A DNA stretch of 64,000 bases from Teredinibacter sp. KSP-S5-2 (GCF_032773895.1 NZ_CP120416.1:3222001-3286000), one strand, 5' to 3'. Shown: positions 1-9,166, numbered from the stretch's first letter. The notes: generated by a model not told the origin, from the letters alone. A program made the numbers and translations.

Positions 1-108
1 CTAACAAAGTAAATAAAAGCAATAAGCTCAAACGAGTCGTATATTTTTTTAAAGAGCTTAATAACATTGTAGATTTCCAAAAATATTAACTAGTTGGGGT
101 TTATTTAA

Positions 109-516
109 TTATTCCCAATAACAGTTGGTTCCAATAGCACCTATTTCCATGTCCACTCTTCGAATATCTTCTTCGAGCTTACACACTAAGTTTTTTGGCA
201 CTTTGCCATTAAACTCGCCAAATTCGTCCTCGATTAACTTTGCCCCACCCCATATGATGTATTCCTTTTCATTTACATAGACATAAATACGCTGCTGAAC
301 AACAAACTGAATTAAAAACGAGACAGGAGTTTTCGTCCATACGCTTTCAAAGGTGAAATAGCCGTGACTATTAGTCGTAATCTCTTCTTCGGTTGTTTTT
401 CCTTCAAACTCAAAAGATCGTTTTACGAGAACCTCACCGACAGGACTACCACTAATCGTAACCTGACCAGTAAAACCTGAGAACAGACAGATTTTTTTAG
501 GAAATAACATAGACAT
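109..516 (-). CDS. DUF6795-like small protein
   Basis: Unknown function. The protein is about 135 residues and looks like a single compact beta-rich domain: an N-terminal segment KKICLFSGFTGQVTISGSPV followed by a stretch resembling transthyretin/carboxypeptidase-regulatory folds (glycine-proline turn, then an E-T-T-N-S-H-G-Y-F-T-F strand). From memory it resembles the DUF6795 family, which often occurs near T6SS genes. The frame can be extended to a GTG at 600, which would add a hydrophobic leader. I prefer ATG 516 (or ATG 510) because a strong Shine-Dalgarno, GGGAGGGG, lies directly upstream and family members start close to this point. With the longer start it would be exported. The two starts imply different locations, so the location is unresolved. 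Confidence 0.6.
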   Translation of the reverse strand: MSMLFPKKICLFSGFTGQVTISGSPVGEVLVKRSFEFEGKTTEEEITTNSHGYFTFESVWTKTPVSFLIQFVVQQRIYVYVNEKEYIIWGGAKLIEDEFGEFNGKVPKNLVCKLEEDIRRVDMEIGAIGTNCYWE

Positions 517-690
517 AGCCCCTCCCTGGATAGCTATAAAGAACAAAAGAAAGGTCGAGCTGATGAATATAACTCTTCCTAAAGTAGGGCTTGGCAGCAC
601 AGATCTACCTTAAACCAAAAATATTATTGGAGAGATATAGAGCAAAATGGCCGCAAGTATTTAAAACTGCAGCCATAAAGCACTGAATAC

Positions 691-2601
691 TTAATCTCTA
701 ACCGAGAAACTATCTGCCATTACAGACCTTTTACCGGTTTTCATGTCTACAACATAGATAATACCACCTGCAACATTATCCCAGTCACATACAAACGTAA
801 TATCTTTCCCTGTATCCATATGCACACCACGCAGCTGCCCCGGCCAAGAATACATAGAATAATTTATTGTATCAGGAACCGTGGGGCTAGAAAGAACAGT
901 AATAGCATCACCCGCCAAGGAAGCCTGCGAAAGCTCAAAGCCCCCCCCAGTGTACATCAATATATTATTTCGATTGGAATCTAAAGAGATCGATAAGGGA
1001 GGAATAAAAATACCAAAGTTATTTAACAGAACAAATTCCGTTCTTTCACCAGTAGTTAAATCCACCTTATAAAGCTTTTCTTGTGGTTCGTTAGCGGTGA
1101 CGTATAGAGTATTGTTCCCAGAATCAACCCCCATAACAGTAGGATCTGTAATTTGAGTATCCGCATTCGGAACTAATAAACTAGATAATACTGTTCTTCC
1201 ACCAGTATCCAGGTTCATCCAGATAATCGCATCCAATCCCTGATCAGTGATGTACAGGCGATTACGATCAACATCTAACTCCAACGCAACAGGCGTTACA
1301 AACTTATTGATTGGATCCGGTTGTGTTGGAGTTGAAAGCAGCGTTCTTGCCCCGGTTGTTAAATCCACAGCAATAATGGAAAGCAAGGTACTGTCTAATA
1401 CCAATGCCCGATTATTGGCTTGGTCCACAACAATATCTTTAATCGCAGAAAAAGCATTATCAGTATTAGGTGTAGCAGGGCCTGATAATACAGTTTGCTC
1501 TGAAGTGTGGATGTCTAAAGCCAGCAGCGATGTATGGTTATAATCCCGAACAATCAACCTCTCGTTAGCAGCGTCATATGCCATGGCACCACCATCGAAA
1601 TCTATTTGGTCGTTAGGGAAAGCATTTTCAATATTCCCCTGCAGCACAGAAATCTCTGCCGCTTGAGTATTGGTATTGCCTTCCGAGTCCTGTGATGTAA
1701 CCGTTATGGTATTAGCCTGACTTGCAGTTAGGTTTACTTCCGCAGTCCAAGTAGCAAAATTATCTGTTGTGGTTGCCGCTACACCGTTAACCGTAATAGC
1801 CGAAACAGTTGAGTAATCGTCTTCCGCTCGGCCACGAATCCACGCTGTTGGCGCGTTAGATACCGAAGTCTTGGTTGGAAAATCGATAGTAACGGTTGGC
1901 GCAGTAGTATCAGCAAAAGTGGTTACTGAGAATTGCCCGGCAACGCCACCAATTGTAAGAGTGGCTATTGTTTCTGTAGCCAAGCTGGCAGCAGAGGTTT
2001 GGCGCACGGTCACTGTTTGACCATTGGTTACCGTTCCTGCCACAGTGGTATATGCGCCACCATTGATTGCATACTCACCATTTTGGATAGAAACGGCGGA
2101 TGTAGAGTTAATTCCCTGCACCGTAACAGTGTTAGATGTTTGTACCGAACTCAGTGTCGCATCAGTAACAGCCGTAAAAACCAAGGCATCTGGTGTTGTA
2201 TCTTCCGCTTCTGTAGTAATTACAAAACTTGCGGAAACACCACCTACCGTAACGGTTACTGTCGTATCGGTGGCAAATTGATCAGAAGAAGTCGCTCGAA
2301 CCGCTAACGTTTGACCATTTGAAATACTACCACCAGCTGAGGTGAAATCTCCTCCCGCTACCGAATACTCTCCGCCGGAGATACTGACTGTTGCAGGAGA
2401 GTTGATACCACTGATCGTGGCGCTCGCAGAGTACTGAGTACTCAACGTGGCGTCTGATTGAGCAGTGAATGTAAATGCGTTCGGACGGGTGTCATTCGCT
2501 GGAGGCGATGGAGGGTTATTGTTATCGCCACCACATGCAGCGATAAAAAGAATACTCGTAAAAAGGATTAACCATTTACGTACACTAACGTGTGAATACA
2601 T
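691..2601 (-). CDS. Beta-propeller lipoprotein with N-terminal repeat domains
   Basis: Predicted outer-membrane or periplasmic lipoprotein of about 636 residues. The leader ends in the lipobox I-A-A-C with the lipidated cysteine near residue 23, followed by a Pro/Asn-rich linker. Residues about 40-225 hold two similar 90-residue repeats (PDALVFTAVTDATLSS type, ending in VTTxADTT), then an Ig-like segment (TVTIDFPTKTSVSNAP). Residues about 310-636 form repeated blades with the pattern D-x-x-N-N-R-x-L-V-x-D and L-T-T-G-x-R-T-x-L-S, as in YncE/NHL-type propellers. ATG 2601 is chosen over GTG 2613, because GGGAG is about 11 nt from the ATG but almost touches the GTG. The gene holds an 8-G tract on the coding strand at 941-948. 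Its role, perhaps ligand or surface binding, is unknown. Confidence 0.8.
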   Translation of the reverse strand: MYSHVSVRKWLILFTSILFIAACGGDNNNPPSPPANDTRPNAFTFTAQSDATLSTQYSASATISGINSPATVSISGGEYSVAGGDFTSAGGSISNGQTLAVRATSSDQFATDTTVTVTVGGVSASFVITTEAEDTTPDALVFTAVTDATLSSVQTSNTVTVQGINSTSAVSIQNGEYAINGGAYTTVAGTVTNGQTVTVRQTSAASLATETIATLTIGGVAGQFSVTTFADTTAPTVTIDFPTKTSVSNAPTAWIRGRAEDDYSTVSAITVNGVAATTTDNFATWTAEVNLTASQANTITVTSQDSEGNTNTQAAEISVLQGNIENAFPNDQIDFDGGAMAYDAANERLIVRDYNHTSLLALDIHTSEQTVLSGPATPNTDNAFSAIKDIVVDQANNRALVLDSTLLSIIAVDLTTGARTLLSTPTQPDPINKFVTPVALELDVDRNRLYITDQGLDAIIWMNLDTGGRTVLSSLLVPNADTQITDPTVMGVDSGNNTLYVTANEPQEKLYKVDLTTGERTEFVLLNNFGIFIPPLSISLDSNRNNILMYTGGGFELSQASLAGDAITVLSSPTVPDTINYSMYSWPGQLRGVHMDTGKDITFVCDWDNVAGGIIYVVDMKTGKRSVMADSFSVRD

Positions 2602-3050
2602 AGGATATGCCACTCCCTGATGGACAGACTTCTGGATTGTTATAAGACGCCTATTTTCGGCGTTTACGGTATCGGTTTCAACGCTAATTGGTTATTTTGG
2701 CGTGTGTAATCAAGGAATTCTTCTGGCTGGTATCCAGTTCGCGAAATTCCATGTACCGAGAGGCATCAAAAGTGGACTTAGTTCACATATCGCTTCCACG
2801 AACCTACCTTCAAAAAATACCGATCAATATTCAACCACAAGACAAAAAATCGATAAAAAACCGCAAAAGATTTGAAACAATTAGCCTGAGAGGTACACAT
2901 AATATACATCGAGCAAGGTTTGTTGTTCATAAGCTGAACGAGAAAAAAATACAGATTTCTGCAAAAATAGAGATCCACTGCAAAGCGCAGTAGATCATAA
3001 GGTGTGGAATATAGAGATGCTTTTATAAAGTCAGATAAGAGGTTTTTAGC
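2602..3050. other. Intergenic region, no convincing gene
   Basis: About 440 bases between two minus-strand genes. A short inverted repeat (arms ACGCC at 2647-2651 and GGCGT at 2659-2663, 7-nt loop) lies just upstream of the lipoprotein start and could form in its leader RNA. Open frames on both strands here (about 100 and 66 codons) lack a ribosome binding site, recognisable domain or sensible composition, so I do not call them. A weak ACTGC/GCAGT hairpin near 2977-2992 is the only terminator-like element downstream of the next gene. Confidence 0.45.
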
Positions 3051-3524
3051 TTATAAATATTTATTGAACGCATAGATTCCACCACCAACGATGCCCATAA
3101 CGAAGAGAATAGACAACACTAGAGCAATTTTTCCACCCAGCCCAACATTCGCAAGAGTTTCCAGGCATGCATTACCGGGGTTTTTAGCATCGAAATAGAC
3201 TTTTACCCGCTTACCTTTCGCATATTTTTCTACTACATCTTCGGCAACAAAGCTTTGATCGACTTTATTTGGCATAGCAGCATAAAGCTTATGGCCAACA
3301 AACCGCTGACCATCTACATGGTACTCATATGAAAGATTGATATCATAGGTAAATAAAGGGCTATTATCTCCAACAGAGCGATTCGGGTTACTGTAGTAAT
3401 TCTGCTTGTATGAAGCCTCAAGCATTACCCCTTCTGTGGTTTCCCAGTTGGAGCTTTTGAAGAGCATTACCAGGGCAAAGAGAACCCCCACAGCAACAAC
3501 GCCAAATAAAGCTAAATCAATCAT
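3051..3524 (-). CDS. DUF3592-like membrane protein
   Basis: Small two-helix membrane protein of about 157 residues. A transmembrane helix at about residues 5-23 (LALFGVVAVGVLFALVMLF) is followed by an extracytoplasmic beta-rich region, NWETTEGVMLEASY...YEYHVDGQRFVGHKLY...VYFDAKNPGNACLE, and a second helix near the C-terminus. This W-x-x-x-x-G, Y-x-Y-x-V-x-G, V-x-Y-x-P/A-x-N-P pattern is typical of DUF3592. The function of the family is unknown. ATG 3524 is preferred to GTG 3536 because GAAGG sits 5 nt before the ATG. It lies 24 bases downstream of the lipoprotein gene and is probably co-transcribed with it. Confidence 0.75.
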   Translation of the reverse strand: MIDLALFGVVAVGVLFALVMLFKSSNWETTEGVMLEASYKQNYYSNPNRSVGDNSPLFTYDINLSYEYHVDGQRFVGHKLYAAMPNKVDQSFVAEDVVEKYAKGKRVKVYFDAKNPGNACLETLANVGLGGKIALVLSILFVMGIVGGGIYAFNKYL

Positions 3525-3547
3525 TCTTACCTTCACTTAAAGTCAAC

Positions 3548-4396
3548 CTATCTTACGATTTTCCACTGACCTGATATTTTGCTGACAAAAATGGGAATCG
3601 CAAAAGACAAGTCATCCGAATCAATAGTGATCGCTTCCTCACCATCATTTCTACTGATTTTATACATTTTCCCATTCCATATTGCTTCGGTAACCATGCT
3701 TTCGTTATCGAATGGTTGGGAAACAAGATTTTGCTCTTTGCCAATCATTTGAAATGTTTCTTCAGCGACTTTGTAAAGGTCCTCTGGTTTCTTTCCATCA
3801 ATACGCGCGTCTTCTTCGATCTTATATTTTTGCAATTCAACCGCTTTTTTATAGTCACCAGACGTTAACGCAGTTCGTAAACCTTCGATCAGTAACACGA
3901 TCTCATCTGTATCCGCAGCGGATAGCTCTGGCACTTCTTCTGCCTGATCCATAACTAATGCAGGTACAGAATCCGCCAGTTCAAACGTAACTGTAGTTTT
4001 ATAGGTTTTCTCGCCCTTGTATTCCTCGTTTGGAAATAACACCTTCGCTAGAACAACTTTAGGCGTAGGAAAATCCTCTGCGTTATCGTGTAAATAAACC
4101 ATTATCTCAGCACGACCACTAATTGAGTCTTGTTTTTTTAAGGCAGCCAAGCTCAATTCCAATGTATTCTCACCGGAGCGAATCCACTTATTGACAGGCT
4201 TAGTGGTATTGATGGAGCCTCTCTTTTCCTTTTCTATCGATGCGCCATTTATTTTTACTTCAACGGCAGCATCTACAACATCAATGTATATAAAATAATG
4301 GTTTTGCATATCAGCATTTCCTTTCGAACAACCAGCACACAAAAGTAGTGCTGCGAAAATTTTTAAAAACGATAAAGGCAAGTAAGCTTTTTTCAT
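3548..4396 (-). CDS. Predicted lipoprotein of unknown function
   Basis: About 282 residues. The signal peptide ends in the lipobox L-C-A-G-C, with the lipid-modified cysteine near residue 23. The mature part has a beta-rich N-terminal half (HYFIYIDVVDAAVEVKINGASI), an acidic helical middle, and a C-terminal segment ending FVSKISGQWKIVR that resembles NTF2-like or other small alpha/beta domains. I do not recognise the family. The frame could start at GTG 4411, which overlaps the stop of the upstream gene; ATG 4396 has AAAGAG at workable spacing. The tight coupling to the large upstream gene suggests a linked role, possibly periplasmic immunity, but that is inference. Confidence 0.7.
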   Translation of the reverse strand: MKKAYLPLSFLKIFAALLLCAGCSKGNADMQNHYFIYIDVVDAAVEVKINGASIEKEKRGSINTTKPVNKWIRSGENTLELSLAALKKQDSISGRAEIMVYLHDNAEDFPTPKVVLAKVLFPNEEYKGEKTYKTTVTFELADSVPALVMDQAEEVPELSAADTDEIVLLIEGLRTALTSGDYKKAVELQKYKIEEDARIDGKKPEDLYKVAEETFQMIGKEQNLVSQPFDNESMVTEAIWNGKMYKISRNDGEEAITIDSDDLSFAIPIFVSKISGQWKIVR

Positions 4397-4407
4397 AAGG
4401 CTCTTTA

Positions 4408-6285
4408 TCACCTTGGCAGTATTTTATTGTTTGGACTCTTATAAAGTTCCATTTGCTTCCACGGCGTCCATTTTTTCTCTTTTGTTCGGGTAAAGACAAC
4501 AAGGTATTTGTATTCAACTTTGACGGTTGCAATCAGAGGATCTAGCGTTATCGCTGTTTGCGCAAACAGACCATCTCGATTCAAATCCAAGGTGGACTCA
4601 CCAGCTAGTTTCGCTTGGCCACTTGCGATCATAGCCGCTGAGAAAATATAGTCACTTCCCACTCTGGCAGTAAGAGATAACTCAACAGTGCCTTCAGCAG
4701 AGAACTTCGCGTCCCCACTGACTAACATGGCTCCATCCGGGTATTTTTTCCCATGAGGAGTCCCCATAAGCGATGCTTTGGCACCCGCTTTAGCTCCCAG
4801 CAGGACATCTGCCAAGTGTTCAGCGGCAAATTTCGACATAACAGGAGGCACGCCAGCCATAGTGCCGATCAATTTAACGACACTGAGTTTGATTTCAATC
4901 TCAACACCGAAAACAGGGTTTAGACCAAGAGAAACCGCGACATCGTAATACGCTTTCCAGTCACTGTCTTCCTTCCAACCCCAGGATGCAGAAAAGCTAC
5001 CAGACGGAGGATTGATTTTAGGTTTTAATTCGACAGGGGAATAACTAAAAACTTTTTCTCCCCATTTACCCCAGGCATCATTAACTTCTTTTGACCACTT
5101 CTGAAAAAGATCCAGATTTCCTTCGATAGTGTATTTTTGGTTTGGATAGACTTCAATGGTCGTATTTCCTGCCGGACCAGTACATCCTTTACCACTCACC
5201 TGATAAGTTTTTGGAGCCGCATCAATTGGCCATAGGTCTAGATTCTCTCCTACAGTGCCTTGAACCTCCAGGGAACCTTTCTCTTTTTGCTCCCAACCAT
5301 TCTCTCCTTTAACGTATGGACAATCCCCCCTTTTTGCACCATCCAGTGAAACAGAAAAATCAATTTTTTCTTTTCCACCAAACTCTTCCTTAATGGCAAC
5401 TTTAACGCCCATGAGTTTTACTTCTATGCTGCGAGTTTCAGTTTGCCCTGGAACCACTCGAAGTTTGCCCTGTAAACTTTGGGATCTGCCATGGCCACAG
5501 GTCGCAATAAATTCTTTAACCGTACAAACACCGCATTCTTCTTCCTCTGCAGCTTGCTGCACGACTGCCGCCGTTGCACCACCTTCTCCAGCGTGTGGCC
5601 CCAAGCTCGGTGCTTGCGTGTCTTGCGGTGAAGCAGCGCTGGATTGATCACCACCCTGATTTGGAAGCTGAGTTTGGTTGTTCACAGTATTTTCGATGGT
5701 GACGACATTGCCTTTGCTAATTTCTTCGGCAATTAAATTCACCAACGCGGTGTAATCGGCTTGCTGATTACTGGGCGCTTGAATTTTTAATTGTTTTGCC
5801 AGATCAGCAAGTTCGCTGGTTTCTGGCCCAAGCTCATCAATAAAATTGGCCACTTCGTCTTTAGAGCCAAAACTTTTAACCGTTGTCGGTTCTTCAGTAA
5901 GAAGCGTTGATGCGGGTGCAAACTCGTAGGATAGCTTGCCTTTACCTTTTATGGTCCTTAATGACCGAGGGGAGGAGGCAACATGGTGAGCATCCGGCAG
6001 TTCATAAACATTGATTTTACCGGACATAAACAAAAGGCTGATTTTATGTTCAATGTCCTGATCGCGCTCGGGGCTGAGTACAGGGGTAATTTGCGTATTG
6101 GCCAATTTCCGCCATAGGCTTGGCGGTGCGCTTAGTGTACGTATAAATTGTTTGGTGTAGACGTGATCCGTAAAAGCCAAGGGCTTGATTGAGGCGCCCA
6201 CAGTGCTATTGATTTCTGGCCTGCGGCCATCAAAGTACAATTTATATCGTTTTCCGAGGTTGCTATATAGAAATTGGGTGTTCAC
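4408..6285 (-). CDS. Large protein of unknown function, possible T6SS cargo
   Basis: About 625 residues, no signal peptide, family not recognised. The N-terminal 130 residues form one segment (YKLYFDGRRPEIN...VYELPDAHHVASSPRSLRTI). A low-complexity Q/A/G/S linker spans about residues 195-245. A cysteine-rich motif, E-C-G-V-C-T-V-K-E-F-I-A-T-C-G-H-G, follows at about 250-266. The C-terminal half is beta-rich and glycine-rich with alternating hydrophobic residues (SAEGTVELSLTARVGSDYIF). The start is GTG at 6285 with GGGAAG 8 nt upstream. Its stop overlaps or abuts the downstream lipoprotein gene. Its place at the edge of a T6SS locus, the absence of an export signal and the coupled lipoprotein fit a secreted effector, but no catalytic motif proves it. 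Confidence 0.65.
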   Translation of the reverse strand: MNTQFLYSNLGKRYKLYFDGRRPEINSTVGASIKPLAFTDHVYTKQFIRTLSAPPSLWRKLANTQITPVLSPERDQDIEHKISLLFMSGKINVYELPDAHHVASSPRSLRTIKGKGKLSYEFAPASTLLTEEPTTVKSFGSKDEVANFIDELGPETSELADLAKQLKIQAPSNQQADYTALVNLIAEEISKGNVVTIENTVNNQTQLPNQGGDQSSAASPQDTQAPSLGPHAGEGGATAAVVQQAAEEEECGVCTVKEFIATCGHGRSQSLQGKLRVVPGQTETRSIEVKLMGVKVAIKEEFGGKEKIDFSVSLDGAKRGDCPYVKGENGWEQKEKGSLEVQGTVGENLDLWPIDAAPKTYQVSGKGCTGPAGNTTIEVYPNQKYTIEGNLDLFQKWSKEVNDAWGKWGEKVFSYSPVELKPKINPPSGSFSASWGWKEDSDWKAYYDVAVSLGLNPVFGVEIEIKLSVVKLIGTMAGVPPVMSKFAAEHLADVLLGAKAGAKASLMGTPHGKKYPDGAMLVSGDAKFSAEGTVELSLTARVGSDYIFSAAMIASGQAKLAGESTLDLNRDGLFAQTAITLDPLIATVKVEYKYLVVFTRTKEKKWTPWKQMELYKSPNNKILPR

Positions 6286-6444
6286 TCTTTGTGCTTCCCT
6301 GAAGATATCTGCTTATTAAATTAAGCTAATATAAATAACAATAAAACAAGGGTGTAAAACACTAGAATATGTTTTACACCCGGTTATAGCTATGACGCGG
6401 TTCTAATTTCCTTTACTCCTCACTGAAGTCATGCTTTTCCGAGC

Positions 6445-7386
6445 TTATGACGGCAAGAACTCGATAGGAAATGTCACGGTTACAGGTTCAACATCTTTAG
6501 AACCAAAGACAAAGGTCTTAATTCGAGCGATTAGACGACGCTCAAGAGCCGGATCGTTCAGTTCACTGGAGACCACTCTGACACTTGTCACGTTACCCGA
6601 TGGGGCAACAGTAATTTCAAACACAATCTTGCCTTTTAAGCCCGGCTTTGTCCGTCGCTCGCGATTGTATATAGATTGCAAACGTCCTTTGTTCTGATCA
6701 AAGACAATGGTGACCTCTTCTTCAGAACGAACATTATCGCCACGTTCTCTTCCCGCATCATCAGACTCATCGACTTCCACATCCTCTTTAAACAGGGATT
6801 GCTGAACGAGTGCGATTTCTCTTTGTGACAATTGCGTGCTGCCAACACTGGTAGCATAACGCCCACTATCTACACCACCACTGCCTTTTCCCGCACCAGC
6901 GGTCAAAATATCCGCACTGTGCCCGGCTTTCTTTTCCTTGCCTGAGCCGCTGGAAACCACTTGAGCAGTAACGGCTGCATCCACAGCTGAACTGTCTATT
7001 AAATCTGCAAACTCTTCGGCAAGCGCCAAAATACCCGTTTGCTCGGCTTTTGCCCTGGCTTTTTTCTCTTCTTTGGTTAACGGTTTTTTGTCATCCACTT
7101 TTTGCCGTTCAACCTTGGGCTTTGGCTTCGGTATGGGCTTTGGCTCGGGTTTAGGTTTCGGTTTCGGAGGCTCTACTTTCGGCTGTTTTTTTATAAACTG
7201 AGCGACACGATCCGGCACGTTAACCTTTTTTCGTTTTTCATCTTGTGGTACATCGACAAGACTGAAAGCAATTGCAATAGCGAGAAAGACCGCGAGAACA
7301 ATCGAAACAATCACGTAAAAACGTCGGTTGTCCTGACTTTCCGGCCGCCACTGCAAGGCGATTTGCTGATAGGTTGATATTGTCAT
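6445..7386 (-). CDS. TonB-like energy transducer (AgmX/PglI C-terminal type)
   Basis: About 313 residues. A short cytoplasmic N-terminus is followed by one transmembrane helix at about residues 24-43. A periplasm-spanning Pro/Lys/Glu-rich stretch follows (PKVEPPKPKPKPEPKPIPKP, about 65-100), then a Ser/Gly linker and a C-terminal TonB-like domain (about 215-313: Y-N-R-E-R-R-T-K-P-G-L-K-G-K-I-V-F-E-I, V-A-P-S-G-N-V-T-S-V). This is the architecture of AgmX/PglI and TonB proteins, which couple ExbB/ExbD proton flow to an outer-membrane partner. Two exbD genes and exbB lie directly upstream in the same operon. The partner is not known; the TPR lipoproteins at 33.5-38.3 kb are the best local candidates. 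Confidence 0.85.
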   Translation of the reverse strand: MTISTYQQIALQWRPESQDNRRFYVIVSIVLAVFLAIAIAFSLVDVPQDEKRKKVNVPDRVAQFIKKQPKVEPPKPKPKPEPKPIPKPKPKVERQKVDDKKPLTKEEKKARAKAEQTGILALAEEFADLIDSSAVDAAVTAQVVSSGSGKEKKAGHSADILTAGAGKGSGGVDSGRYATSVGSTQLSQREIALVQQSLFKEDVEVDESDDAGRERGDNVRSEEEVTIVFDQNKGRLQSIYNRERRTKPGLKGKIVFEITVAPSGNVTSVRVVSSELNDPALERRLIARIKTFVFGSKDVEPVTVTFPIEFLPS

Positions 7387-7417
7387 TTATCAATTCTTAA
7401 TTATTTGCGCTTGATGC

Positions 7418-7933
7418 CTATGACTCATTCTGACTTTTTGCTTTTTGATTCGCGGCAAACGATATATTTGTAAAGTTAGTTTGCTGACAGGTCGTCAAAA
7501 TTTTACTCACCAGTTCATAGGAGGTATTTCTATCACCCATAATGGTCACTGTGCGGCCTTTTTGGGCAGCTTGAATAGCGTCTTCAGTAACGAGTGTTTT
7601 ACTCGCCTCAAACTCCAACTCCTCTTTCAATTGAGGAATGTTGTCTTTACCGTTTGCCATAATCTCCTGAACTGAACCAACACTGCGCCCTCCTACAAGA
7701 ACCTGATTCTTGGTGATAGCAATAATCAAAGTTTCCTTAGGTGCTTTCTTGGCAATGGAGTTGGGTAACTTCATATCCTGCTGACTTGGCATCTGCTGGG
7801 ATGTTGAGGAGTTCACCAACAAAAAGAACACCAGAATGGTAAAGATGTCCATCAGTGAAATTAGGTTTAACGCTGGTTGTTTACGCTGTTTGTGGTGACG
7901 TTCCATTCTCCGCGCACGTCTTGATACTTTCAT
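7418..7933 (-). CDS. exbD: ExbD/TolR-family biopolymer transport protein (second)
   Basis: About 171 residues. The basic N-terminus is followed by a helix at about residues 23-43, PALNLISLMDIFTILVFFLLVNSS, whose aspartate in L-M-D-I-F is the proton-carrying residue expected of ExbD/TolR. A periplasmic domain follows. Its start codon overlaps the stop of the preceding exbD (TAATG), so translation is coupled. Together with ExbB it should form the inner-membrane proton-driven motor that pulls on the TonB-like protein encoded downstream. The two ExbD proteins are diverged rather than duplicates, as in heteromeric ExbD pairs of AgmX-type systems. Confidence 0.9.
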   Translation of the reverse strand: MKVSRRARRMERHHKQRKQPALNLISLMDIFTILVFFLLVNSSTSQQMPSQQDMKLPNSIAKKAPKETLIIAITKNQVLVGGRSVGSVQEIMANGKDNIPQLKEELEFEASKTLVTEDAIQAAQKGRTVTIMGDRNTSYELVSKILTTCQQTNFTNISFAANQKAKSQNES

Positions 7934-8484
7934 TACTGCGCCTCCCCTTCCAATTCACCAGCACCCGCTTCTACTGTCGTTGCTTGTTCAGATATTTCTG
8001 GCGCGTTACCTATAGAAATATTGGGAAACAACTCATAGGTTTCCAGCGTTGCGGCAACCACATCGTCATAGGAACGAACATGATCCATCACTTCGATCAT
8101 GGTGTTGTATGTCACATCTTTGGCCAACAACAGCGCAATATCCTGGCTATCGGGGAATTTCATTTTTACCCGCTTGATAAACTCGTCAAATTCCTTCCAG
8201 TTTGGATTTTCTGCACTGCGTGTAACAGACTTGAGTGGTATTCCTGTACGGCCATCCTGAAACAAAAAGCTATCTTGACGAATAACAAGCTGTAAACGGA
8301 ATTTTTCTTCTGTATTTTCATTTGCAGCTGCATCTAGTGCGGGCAAGTTCAAATCCAGCACAGTCATGCGGGAAAACACTGCAGTAATAAGAAGAAAAGG
8401 AACAAGAATAACCATTAAGTTCATAAACGCGGTTATGTTTAACTCAACGGTTTCCTGCATTCGATTTCTACGTACAAGCTTCAT
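7933..8484 (-). CDS. exbD: ExbD/TolR-family biopolymer transport protein (first)
   Basis: About 183 residues. The N-terminal helix at about 14-40, ELNITAFMNLMVILVPFLLITAVF, is in the ExbD position, but the usual aspartate of the helix is replaced by Asn (F-M-N-L-M). This suggests a structural subunit rather than the proton carrier, the second ExbD having the Asp. The periplasmic part (about 45-165) has the D-I-A-L-L-L-A-K-D-V-T-Y element seen in the family. It is 9 bases from exbB and overlaps the second exbD. The missing Asp is seen directly; the division of labour is inference. Confidence 0.88.
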   Translation of the reverse strand: MKLVRRNRMQETVELNITAFMNLMVILVPFLLITAVFSRMTVLDLNLPALDAAANENTEEKFRLQLVIRQDSFLFQDGRTGIPLKSVTRSAENPNWKEFDEFIKRVKMKFPDSQDIALLLAKDVTYNTMIEVMDHVRSYDDVVAATLETYELFPNISIGNAPEISEQATTVEAGAGELEGEAQ

Positions 8485-8493
8485 AATTCAAGC

Positions 8494-9111
8494 TTACTCT
8501 TTGCTCATAATATTTAGGCACTTAACGGCAGCCATTTCGATATTGTCAACCAACTTGGTTGTTCTGGTAGCCAAGTAAGAATGAAATAGCAACAAAGGGA
8601 TCGCAGCGGTCAAACCAAATGCGGTGGTATTCATGGCCACCGAAATACTGGCAGAAAGCAAGTTCGCTTTTTCTGCAGGGTCTGCAGAAGCCACGGCGGT
8701 AAATGCCTGAATCAAACCGATAATGGTTCCGAGTAGCCCCAATAAAGTTGCGATGTTGGCTAGCGTGGCCAGGTAGTGGGTACGTTGCTCCAACTCGGGC
8801 ACCACTTCCATAATGCCTTCTTCCATTGCTGCTTCCACAATTTCCCGGCGGGAGTTATTGCGTAAGCGAGCAAAACCATAGCTCAAAACAATTGCCAACG
8901 GACTGTTTATTCCTTCCACACTTTTCTCTGCGCGTTCGTTATCTTCTGCTTTGAGCATAGGGACAACATTACGCCAGATTTTATTGGTCTTGGACTGAGT
9001 TTTGGTCAAGTATAAAAAGCGCTCTATAGCGATAGCCAACCCTATTGCCATGACGATCAGTATTGGGTACATAAAAGCACCACCAGACTGAAAAAGCTTT
9101 ATTAACTCCAT
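8494..9111 (-). CDS. exbB: MotA/TolQ/ExbB proton channel protein
   Basis: About 205 residues with three membrane segments: about residues 14-34 (MYPILIVMAIGLAIAIERFLYL), 112-135 (ATLANIATLLGLLGTIIGLIQAF) and 155-175 (TAFGLTAAIPLLLFHSYL). The sequence L-L-G-T-I-I-G-L-I-x-A-F and the T-A-F-G-L-T-A-A-I-P motif are the signature of the TolQ/ExbB/MotA channel family. It should assemble as the pentameric channel around the ExbD helices in the inner membrane. AAGG sits 9 nt before the ATG. It is the first energiser gene of the operon 8484-6445. Confidence 0.93.
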   Translation of the reverse strand: MELIKLFQSGGAFMYPILIVMAIGLAIAIERFLYLTKTQSKTNKIWRNVVPMLKAEDNERAEKSVEGINSPLAIVLSYGFARLRNNSRREIVEAAMEEGIMEVVPELEQRTHYLATLANIATLLGLLGTIIGLIQAFTAVASADPAEKANLLSASISVAMNTTAFGLTAAIPLLLFHSYLATRTTKLVDNIEMAAVKCLNIMSKE

Positions 9112-9166
9112 AGTATTTACCTTTTAATCTCTATTTTTTCGTGTAAATTCTTTTATTAAATGATGG

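Noticed and set aside
2688-2993. Plus-strand frame of about 101 codons upstream of the beta-propeller lipoprotein
   Set aside because: No ribosome binding site, no recognisable domain and overlap with other-strand frames of similar quality.
5424-5654. Antisense or other-frame ORFs in the 625-residue gene
   Set aside because: They depend on the Gln/Ala-rich linker composition and have no start signals.
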